Positions 1 through 5,151 of a stretch of 9,702 nucleotides of DNA are shown here, piece by piece. The notes under the pieces were generated by a model. It ran no database searches and was not told where the DNA came from. It saw only the letters and a list, made by a program, of their open reading frames with translations. Source of the stretch: Chthonomonadaceae bacterium (GTDB lineage Bacteria > Armatimonadota > Chthonomonadetes > Chthonomonadales > Chthonomonadaceae); the NCBI GenBank assembly GCA_014377395.1, contig JACMPS010000154.1, positions 1-9,702 on the forward strand, read 5' to 3'. Made by a program: the position numbers and the translations under genes. How positions within the stretch are numbered: the stretch's first letter is position 1; every line of letters begins with the position of its first letter.

Positions 1-447
1 CAAGGAAAGGGTTTCGGTGTCGGCGGTTTGCCCATATTTTTTGAGTACGTCGGTCATCGTCAACACGACAACGACGGGAACACCGAGATCAAGCAATTGC
101 GTGGTCAGGTAAAGGTTACGGTCAAGGTTAGAGGCATCCACGATGTTGAGAACCACATCGGGCGGGGGCGTGTCGGATCGCAAGCCGAGCAAAACATCGT
201 GAGCAATCAATTCATCGGGAGAGTGGGGCGTGAGCGAATAAAGACCCGGCAGGTCAATCAGGTTTGCTTCGTCTCCATTGGGAAGAAGAAGGCGTCCTTC
301 TTTTTTCTCGACGGTGACGCCCGCGTAGTTGCCGACTTTGTGACGCAACCCGGTGAGGGCGTTAAAAAGGGTTGTCTTGCCGCAGTTCGGATTACCGACA
401 AGAGCGATTTGCAGAGGGCGTGAAGGACTCAGGGGAAGGGCAGTCAT
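1..447 (-). CDS. feoB: Ferrous iron transport protein B, N-terminal GTPase part (truncated by window edge)
   Basis: FeoB is the inner-membrane Fe(II) permease with an N-terminal cytoplasmic G domain. Only the first 149 residues are inside the window, and the membrane part lies beyond position 1. Reading from the ATG at 447, the G1 P-loop is GNPNCGKT (18-25), the G2/switch I segment GNYAGVTVEKKEG follows (Thr45), and G3 is DLPG (65-68) in the usual FeoB context LIDLPGLYSLTPHSPDE. The G4 position reads TMTD (130-133) instead of the usual N-M-x-D. The start is 11 bases after the feoA stop codon, with only a weak AGGCG ribosome site, so translational coupling with feoA is likely. The family assignment is very secure; whether the rest of the gene is intact cannot be seen. 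Confidence 0.97.
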   Translation of the reverse strand, partial: MTALPLSPSRPLQIALVGNPNCGKTTLFNALTGLRHKVGNYAGVTVEKKEGRLLLPNGDEANLIDLPGLYSLTPHSPDELIAHDVLLGLRSDTPPPDVVLNIVDASNLDRNLYLTTQLLDLGVPVVVVLTMTDVLKKYGQTADTETLSL

Positions 448-458
448 CGCGTTTGCGC

Positions 459-872
459 CTATCGAAGCGGAATTTTCGCTTCATCCTCGCCAAGCCAGAT
501 CAATGCCGCTTCTTCGCTCCGCAGGGAAAGGTGATAACCACGCACGTACACGTCGAGAGGTCCCCCAAAAGCGGCTCGGCGCAAAACTTTCAGGTGCGTT
601 CCGGGCGTCATGCCCATTTCGAGCAAGCGTAAACGTCCCTGTGAATTGCCAAACAAACGTAAAATTGTGCCGCATTGCCCTGGATCAAGTTGAGCCAAAG
701 TGCAGTCACAACAATATGAGCCGGGGGCTTCCGCGTCTACATCGCCATCGAGTGCGGACTGTGCGGAGGTCGCAAAATCCCCTTTAATGCGTCGCTTGAG
801 TGAACGAAGCAGACGGGCGGTCGTGCAACCAAAGCCCGTTTCCAATTTTTCGTTTTGTGTGTCAATGCCCAT
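459..872 (-). CDS. feoA: FeoA-domain protein with N-terminal cysteine-containing extension
   Basis: FeoA proteins are small SH3-like cytoplasmic partners of FeoB that assist Fe(II) uptake. The last 80 residues fit: the segment from CTLAQLDPGQ (57-66) through LRLLEMGMTPGTHLKVLRR (81-99), GGPLDVYVRGYHLSLRSEEA and ALIWL is the FeoA core with its typical L-x-E-M-G-x-x-P-G turn. The product is 137 residues against about 75-85 for a usual FeoA. The extra first ~55 residues have a basic stretch (RLLRSLKRR, 20-28) and cysteines at 16, 54, 55 and 57 (CCDC), with Cys67 in the core. The ATG is preceded by GAGAAG, a weak but plausible ribosome site. The gene is immediately followed by feoB. Function of the extension is unknown; a metal or redox role is only a guess. 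Confidence 0.92.
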   Translation of the reverse strand: MGIDTQNEKLETGFGCTTARLLRSLKRRIKGDFATSAQSALDGDVDAEAPGSYCCDCTLAQLDPGQCGTILRLFGNSQGRLRLLEMGMTPGTHLKVLRRAAFGGPLDVYVRGYHLSLRSEEAALIWLGEDEAKIPLR

Positions 873-898
873 GTTCTTCTCGAATCTCGTTCAGATTT

Positions 899-912
899 GG
901 GGCAGTTGCCCC
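899..912. promoter_or_regulatory. Perfect GC-rich inverted repeat in the feoA leader
   Basis: GGGGCA, two bases, TGCCCC: six-base perfect arms located 27 bases upstream of the feoA start and just downstream of the predicted -10 box, thus inside the presumed 5' leader. It could be an operator, an RNA hairpin, or a fragment of a GTAGGGGC-type intergenic repeat. The sequence does not decide between these. Confidence 0.4.
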
Positions 913-928
913 TACAATGTCCATCTCT

Positions 929-958
929 ACTATAACCGATAAACTTTCGCTATCGCAA
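929..958 (-). promoter_or_regulatory. Candidate sigma70-type promoter for feoAB
   Basis: On the minus strand, TTGCGA (953-958, 4 of 6 to the -35 consensus) and TATAGT (929-934, 5 of 6 to the -10 consensus) are spaced by 18 bases. Transcription would begin near 922, about 50 bases before the feoA ATG. This suggests feoAB has a promoter separate from the upstream regulator gene. It is a motif call only. Confidence 0.45.
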
Positions 959-996
959 GCACTTTCTCGGCGATAAACCGGAGATAAGCACTTTTC
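937..996. repeat. Degenerate tandem direct repeat upstream of feoA
   Basis: CGATAAAC occurs at 937-944 and again at 971-978. AAGCACTTTC occurs at 957-966 and, with one extra T, at 986-996. The two ordered pairs form an imperfect duplication with a period of about 30 bases, running up to and just into the stop codon of the regulator gene and overlapping the predicted -35 of feoAB. Confidence 0.5.
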
Positions 997-1735
997 ATGC
1001 CACATTACGTTTCCTTACGTTTACGGCGGAGGCAACATCTCGTCCTACCGCAACGGCTTCACCCATCCCCTCCACCATAAGAGTCATTACGTCTCCAAAA
1101 GGCGTTTTATTCTTGACAGTCAGGGGAGTTTCAGGAAGTAACCCTAGTTCCAGAATATAAGCGAGAAAATCGTTGCGCTCGTCCGTGATACGAGTTACAA
1201 CAAGTTCATCGCCCGCCTGTGCTTCCGTTAGGCGATAAGAGCCATCCTTAAAAGTCGCGTCCACCGGGTTTCCATGAGGACAGGTTTTCGGAAAATTCAT
1301 CGCTTTTGCGATACGGTCAGCGACATCTTCGGAAATATAATGTTCCAGTTTGCAAGCGAGATCGTGAACATCGTCCCAGGGCAGTTCCAGAAAGTCCACC
1401 AACATTCGCTCGACAAGACGGTGTTTCCGCAGAAGGCTCACAGAAAGGTGAATGCCCTTTTCCGTCAAGCGTACTCCTTGGTAGGGAGTATGCTCCACCA
1501 ATCCGATTTCAGCGAGATTTTTCAGCATCGTGGTGACGGAGGGCGGTTTTACCCCCATGTACTTAGCAATGTCACCTGTAGAAACTACTTCCATCTCCTC
1601 TTGAAGACGGTAAATTCCTTCGGTGTACTCTTCAATACTCTCGGTCAATTCGTGGTTCTCGCGATCCCTTGCCCCTTTCGGGCGGCAGGAAGCGGGAACT
1701 CTCAATAAAATTTCGCGCCCATCTCGTACCGGCAT
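995..1735 (-). CDS. DtxR/MntR-family metal-dependent transcriptional regulator with C-terminal SH3-like (FeoA) domain
   Basis: Members of this family bind Fe(II) or Mn(II) and then bind DNA as dimers to repress metal uptake genes. Residues about 29-90 are the winged helix-turn-helix (TESIEEYTEGIYRL, then VSTGDIAKYMGVKPPSVTTM). Residues 100-150 are the dimerisation/metal domain, with RKHRLVER (His105, Glu109) and VHDLACKLEH (His124, Cys128, Glu131, His132). These match the DtxR ligands H79, E83, H98, C102, E105 and H106. The position of DtxR Met10 / MntR Asp8 is Glu36. Residues ~165-244 are an SH3-like domain with LELGLLPETPLTVKNKTPFG. The ATG is supported by an upstream AGAGG at 10 bases. The first 27 residues are extra to the family. 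Adjacent feoAB makes iron the likely signal. Confidence 0.93.
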   Translation of the reverse strand: MPVRDGREILLRVPASCRPKGARDRENHELTESIEEYTEGIYRLQEEMEVVSTGDIAKYMGVKPPSVTTMLKNLAEIGLVEHTPYQGVRLTEKGIHLSVSLLRKHRLVERMLVDFLELPWDDVHDLACKLEHYISEDVADRIAKAMNFPKTCPHGNPVDATFKDGSYRLTEAQAGDELVVTRITDERNDFLAYILELGLLPETPLTVKNKTPFGDVMTLMVEGMGEAVAVGRDVASAVNVRKRNVA

Positions 1736-1808
1736 TTTCCCTGTTCCTCTCTTCTAAGTCCATGAGAGAAAAAGGAACGATAGACTTCCATCTCTTGGGA
1801 CACTTTAG

Positions 1809-1836
1809 TTTATCCTGAGTAACAGAAATTTGTCAA
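1809..1836 (-). promoter_or_regulatory. Candidate promoter of the DtxR-family regulator
   Basis: On the minus strand a perfect TTGACA (1831-1836) is followed after 16 bases by GATAAA (1809-1814, 4 of 6); TAAACT at an 18-base spacing is an alternative -10. Predicted transcription starts near 1800, leaving a leader of about 65 bases. The -35 overlaps that of the opposite-strand promoter. Confidence 0.5.
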
Positions 1837-1858
1837 GTTTGCCAAATCATTTTTTAGT
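1830..1858 (+). promoter_or_regulatory. Candidate promoter of the ABC ATPase gene
   Basis: TTGTCA (1830-1835, 5 of 6) and TTTAGT (1853-1858, 4 of 6) are separated by exactly 17 bases, upstream of the GTG at 1889. The -35 shares nearly the same bases as the regulator promoter on the other strand, so the two divergent promoters are mutually exclusive or co-regulated. Confidence 0.45.
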
Positions 1859-1867
1859 AGAGACTAA
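1854..1867. promoter_or_regulatory. TTAGT-N4-ACTAA inverted repeat, possible operator
   Basis: Perfect five-base arms around AGAG. The repeat overlies the predicted -10 of the ABC ATPase gene. Iron-type DtxR operators are longer palindromes with TTAG...CTAA character, so an operator is conceivable, but the match is short and could be chance. Confidence 0.3.
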
Positions 1868-1888
1868 CGTTAAAAGGAAAACCACCCG

Positions 1889-2539
1889 GTGAAATTATCA
1901 GCCTCTCACCTTACGCTTGCCTATCGGGAGGGCGATGCCGTCTCCTATGCCGTTCACGACATTTCGATTCAGTTGCCGGAACGCGGCTTTGTCGGAATTA
2001 TGGGACCCTCCGGTTCGGGCAAAAGTTCGCTTCTCTATCTGCTGAGTGGATTAAAGCCACCGACCGAGGGCGAAGTCTCGCTCGATTACGTTTCCCTGAC
2101 TCGATTATCGGAGCAAGAGCGTGCAAAAATTCGTCGAGAACGCTTCGGGTTTGTTTTTCAGCAACCTTTTCTGCTGAATCATCTTACGGCAAGAGAAAAT
2201 GTCATGGTTTCCGCACTCCGCCACAAAGGATTGGACGCAGAAGTGAACGCACTGTTCACTGGGCTTTCCATTGATCACCTCGCCTCTCGGTTTCCCACGC
2301 ACCTTTCCGGCGGGGAGCGTCAGCGCATTGCGGTTGCCCGTGCAATGGCGCACCAACCGGAAATTATTTTCGCGGATGAACCCACTGCCGCCCTCGACCA
2401 CACGAATGGGAGGGCGGTCATCGAATTGCTCGCTTCTTATCGGGAGCGAGGTCTGCTTTTGCTGGTGACGCATGATCCAACCATGCTGGAAGAGGCGGAT
2501 TTCATTTACAAAATGGAAGACGGCAGAATCAGGGAGTAG
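1889..2539 (+). CDS. ABC transporter ATP-binding protein, LolD/MacB type, without adjacent permease
   Basis: Cytoplasmic ATPase subunit of an ABC exporter or lipoprotein-release type system. All motifs are intact: Walker A GPSGSGKSS (39-47), Q-loop FQQPFLL (90-96), signature LSGGERQR (139-146), Walker B IIFADEPTAALD (159-170) and the H-loop THD (His195). The length of 216 residues and the ADEPTAALD and FVFQQ contexts are typical of the LolD/MacB/FtsE-like group. Translation starts at GTG, with AAGGA 10 bases upstream. These ATPases normally sit next to an FtsX/MacB-type permease, but the next gene is unrelated and on the other strand. The gene is divergent from the DtxR-family regulator, which may control it. 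The substrate cannot be told from the sequence. Confidence 0.93.
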   Translation: MKLSASHLTLAYREGDAVSYAVHDISIQLPERGFVGIMGPSGSGKSSLLYLLSGLKPPTEGEVSLDYVSLTRLSEQERAKIRRERFGFVFQQPFLLNHLTARENVMVSALRHKGLDAEVNALFTGLSIDHLASRFPTHLSGGERQRIAVARAMAHQPEIIFADEPTAALDHTNGRAVIELLASYRERGLLLLVTHDPTMLEEADFIYKMEDGRIRE

Positions 2540-2620
2540 CAGAAAGTGTTGAGTGTTGAGATGAAGATTTGCTCTTTTCTTTTCCGTCTTCTCTTTTTTT
2601 CCTTCGTATTTTGTCTTTTA

Positions 2621-2675
2621 ATCTGTGTTAATCTGTGGATCAAGACTCTTCTGCATTCCTCTGTGCCTCTTTGTC
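2621..2675. repeat. ATCTGTG-type and CTCTGTG-type intergenic repeat text
   Basis: ATCTGTG occurs twice (2621-2627 and 2631-2637) within a 20-base stretch, followed by CCTCTGTGCCTCTTTGTC (2658-2675). Short phrases of this form recur between genes in many environmental bacterial genomes. Here they fill the spacer between the convergent ABC ATPase and helical-repeat genes, after a pyrimidine-rich tract (about 2565-2620). Dispersal in this genome is inferred, not seen. Confidence 0.4.
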
Positions 2676-2711
2676 TCTAACGAAGTGGGTGGTGAATTTT
2701 GCTTTTCGGAG

Positions 2712-3602
2712 TTAAGAAGGGGAGTCGTCGTTGCTGGAAGAGGGACGTAGCAGTTGCTCGGCGGGTTCGGGAGTAGTCGTGAAGGTTGGACGGAGAAGCG
2801 TGTCGGCATTGTCGGGGCGTTCAGAGGCGCGAAGCATCGTGTCATGTTCGTCCTGTCTTGCCAGTCGCTTTTGCAGGGTGTCGCGGCACAAGATTGCCTC
2901 GGTGAGCAGGTCTTGCCTACGCCCCCACGAGCCATACACTCCGCCATTTGCTTTGATGTAGCGTTCGACAGCGATCAGCGATTCGCGTCCACCGATTTGT
3001 CGAAGAGCCGCCAGCGTTCCCTTCACGATCTTCGGGTTTATTTCGTAGAGCAGGGCATGGAGTTGCCGCTCGACACTCTGCGGCAATCCGCCCGCCTCTA
3101 CTTTCGGAAGCAGGGTTTCCAATCGGTTCAGGGCTTTTCTCCGCAGAACTCCGGCTTCGCCGTTCTCGCTGAACCGATAAGCCGTGAGGAGAGCGGGAAT
3201 AACCTGTACTTCCTCCGAAGCAGTTAAGATTTTCACAACACTCTGGTGTCGCCGCGATGTCCAACGATAGGCCTCACGCACGGGATCGAATATCCCACTC
3301 AATCCTAAATCCCCGACACAGCCTCCACTGCAAGTGTCCACATGAATAAGCATGAGCAACCCGATGACTGCCGCGATGACTGCCACCACTGCCGTTCCGA
3401 TCCCCACGCCCACCGTAGTTGCGAACAGTGTCCCCATCGCAGGACGTTTTCGGGCTTCCTCCTCTGCACTTGCGATCAGTGCCGGGGTCGTCTCTTCCAG
3501 CCGCTCCAGAAGATACCATTCCGCTTTTTGTCGAAGCGAAACGTTGCGGCTCCCCAGATCACGTATTGCCTTTGCGAGCAGATTGTCAACGATCTCAGCC
3601 AC
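2712..3602 (-). CDS. Hypothetical membrane-anchored helical (HEAT-like) repeat protein
   Basis: I do not recognise a named family. The 296-residue product begins with a helical, charged segment (1-55), then one strong hydrophobic helix (about 57-87, ending LLMLIHV). Directly after the helix is CSGGC (Cys91, Cys95), a possible disulfide or metal pair on the far side. Residues ~120-245 are alpha-helical and resemble HEAT/ARM-type units (VIPALLTAYRF, KALNRLETLLPKV, TLAALRQIGGRESLIAVERY). The last 45 residues are disordered and carry three related peptides: TMLRAS (255-260), TLLRPT (268-273) and QLLRPS (284-289). The start is GTG, with AGGG nine bases upstream. It is convergent with the ABC ATPase and transcribed in the same direction as the cytochrome gene, 211 bases downstream of it. 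HEAT folds usually mediate protein contacts; a specific role cannot be assigned. Confidence 0.8.
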   Translation of the reverse strand: MAEIVDNLLAKAIRDLGSRNVSLRQKAEWYLLERLEETTPALIASAEEEARKRPAMGTLFATTVGVGIGTAVVAVIAAVIGLLMLIHVDTCSGGCVGDLGLSGIFDPVREAYRWTSRRHQSVVKILTASEEVQVIPALLTAYRFSENGEAGVLRRKALNRLETLLPKVEAGGLPQSVERQLHALLYEINPKIVKGTLAALRQIGGRESLIAVERYIKANGGVYGSWGRRQDLLTEAILCRDTLQKRLARQDEHDTMLRASERPDNADTLLRPTFTTTPEPAEQLLRPSSSNDDSPS

Positions 3603-3718
3603 GGAGTTTCACCCTGTTTTGGTTTTTGCATTAAGTTCACAGAGATAGAATTTGCGCTTTTCCAAGCCCCTACATTTGTTCGAGGACAGACAACGCGGGT
3701 TTACTAACCCCATCCCAA

Positions 3719-3742
3719 CCTCCCCCTTGCACAAGGGGGAGG
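3719..3742. repeat. Hairpin repeat with 11-bp perfect stem
   Basis: CCTCCCCCTTG (3719-3729), a two-base loop, and its exact reverse complement (3732-3742). On the minus strand it is followed by TTGGGATGGGGTTAG, the form of widely dispersed intergenic hairpins in several phyla. It lies 71 bases beyond the cytochrome stop codon and has no T tract, so it is better explained as a REP-like element than as an intrinsic terminator. Confidence 0.65.
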
Positions 3743-3813
3743 AACGAGAGTGATACGCTTACTCTTTATCGCGTGGGGGCAGAGAGATGAGGTTTTGCTT
3801 ATCGCTCGTCTTC

Positions 3814-5013
3814 TCACTTTTTGGGAGTCACGTTTTTGGGCAGGGGTTCTGCAGGAGTTGTTTCCGTTGGCTTTACATTTGTCTTTTTCGTGTCGCCCAT
3901 AGAGTCCAGCGCATAAAAGGTGAGAGGACACGTTTTGTCGGCTCCGGCTTCTTTTTCCAGTACCAGAAAACCCGAAGCGAACTCCCCCTTGCCGATGTAA
4001 ACGGAAACATCGGAGGGTAACGCAACCATAGGAGGCGATGCCCACAGTTCCGCGCCGTCTAGAAATCCGTAGACGAGGTGATACGCTTGTCCCTTCAAGG
4101 TGTATTTCAACTTGCGGGAGGTGAGCGATTCAAAAGCGACATCGTAATCGGGGTTGGTGCGGATACGATAGAAAATCGCCTGATTGGTTTCCGGCAGTTT
4201 CCAGAGTGCGAGAAGCCCCCCCTCCCCCTCTTTACCTACAACTGCTTCCAATTCGGGGGTGACGTGCAGGTCATACCAGGCGATTTTTTCCTGCGATAGC
4301 CCTTCGAGCGGGGTACTTGCCGAAAGAGAACCGCCTCCCTCACGAATCACAATGGAGTAGGTTTTGAGGGTATTGTCCTGTCCTGCCAGCATAATGCGCT
4401 CGGTGTTGTCCTTCAGGCGCACGGCTCCCACCAGATTCATGCTTTTTGTAAGCGGTCGTTGCACCAGTTTGCCGTTTTCCAGCGAAACGATGCTGTCCGC
4501 AGTTGCGATCACCGGGCGTCCGTTCCCCACCAAGTTTCCGACAAACATTCGATCCGAACGCCCCACATAGGACAAATTCGTTTCTTCGTCCCACCCCTTG
4601 CCGTTCCATTTGTAAAGAAAAATCTTTGCGTTGCCTTTTTTCTCCCCATCCTCATTCAGCGTCACAAGGCGCGGCTTTCCGTCTCCGGAGAGATCGGCGA
4701 GGGCGGCTTTGCGCGGTGAGTCCTTGAGGGAAGTACGCCAGAGCGCATGGAAAGAGGGCAGAGTTTGCTTTGCGGCGACGGTGGCACGGTAGCCGTCGAA
4801 AGTATGATCGTGAGTTTCATACCAGGTGCCGCGCTCGTTTCTTGTGGTCGCATAAACGACACCCGTTTTCATATCCTTGAGGTTAGGACTCGCGTTAACA
4901 TGGCAATAAGAACAGGGCTTAAGTTCTTTTTTGGCGTATTCCGGGCGGGCAAATGCGGGTGACAACATAGCACACAGTGCAATAAAGGTCAGGAACAAAG
5001 CATTTCGTTTCAT
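3814..5013 (-). CDS. Secreted single-haem c-type cytochrome with FG-GAP-like repeat region
   Basis: The 399-residue product has a signal peptide (MKRNALFLTF... cleaved after SPAFA, residue 22). The mature protein opens with RPEYAKKELKPCSYCHVNAS: one CxxCH haem c site (Cys34, Cys37, His38), with Met48 as a possible distal ligand. The remaining ~300 residues are beta-rich with repeats such as ALADLSGDGKPRLVTL (105-120), VGNLVGNGRPVIA and GAVRLKDNTERIMLAGQDN, resembling FG-GAP/VCBS beta-propeller blades. The tail (375-399) is rich in Thr, Pro and Lys. ATG at 5013 is preferred because GAGAGG lies upstream and the signal peptide then has normal form; an upstream TTG at 5037 has no ribosome site. 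It should act outside the inner membrane in electron transfer or haem-dependent sensing; the partner is unknown. It is divergent from the S9 peptidase. Confidence 0.82.
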   Translation of the reverse strand: MKRNALFLTFIALCAMLSPAFARPEYAKKELKPCSYCHVNASPNLKDMKTGVVYATTRNERGTWYETHDHTFDGYRATVAAKQTLPSFHALWRTSLKDSPRKAALADLSGDGKPRLVTLNEDGEKKGNAKIFLYKWNGKGWDEETNLSYVGRSDRMFVGNLVGNGRPVIATADSIVSLENGKLVQRPLTKSMNLVGAVRLKDNTERIMLAGQDNTLKTYSIVIREGGGSLSASTPLEGLSQEKIAWYDLHVTPELEAVVGKEGEGGLLALWKLPETNQAIFYRIRTNPDYDVAFESLTSRKLKYTLKGQAYHLVYGFLDGAELWASPPMVALPSDVSVYIGKGEFASGFLVLEKEAGADKTCPLTFYALDSMGDTKKTNVKPTETTPAEPLPKNVTPKK

Positions 5014-5151
5014 GGATTTAGAAAACCTCTCGAACAATCAGGGTCAAAGTCAAATCAGAGACAACACACACGATTGGAAGGAAGTGTACCCGACTTCTGG
5101 TTTTAAGGCGGCAGAGCAGGACTCGCTCAGGCTTTTGTTGAAACTTCCCCT

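Noticed and set aside
28..423. Plus-strand open frame of 131 codons
   Set aside because: It is antisense to feoB, whose minus-strand frame shows unmistakable GTPase motifs.
353..787. Plus-strand open frame of 144 codons
   Set aside because: It is antisense to feoA and the start of feoB; its composition is Arg/Pro-rich, as expected of a shadow frame.
1274..1708. Plus-strand open frame of 144 codons
   Set aside because: It is antisense to the DtxR-family regulator, which has clear domain structure.
1807..1824. TTA...TAA stretch over the regulator's -10 as a DtxR box
   Set aside because: Only about half of the arm positions pair, so it is not clearly palindromic; kept out of the feature list.
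2618..2947. Minus-strand open frame ending in DPQINTD
   Set aside because: It overlaps the helical-repeat gene in another frame and its tail is translated intergenic repeat text, a known source of spurious proteins.
3342..3707. Plus-strand Cys/His-rich open frame resembling a zinc-binding protein
   Set aside because: The Cys and His residues come from antisense reading of the helical-repeat gene and its leader; no ribosome site and no regular metal motif.
5014..5037. TTG start at 5037 adding eight residues to the cytochrome
   Set aside because: No ribosome site precedes the TTG, while ATG at 5013 has GAGAGG upstream and gives a standard signal peptide.
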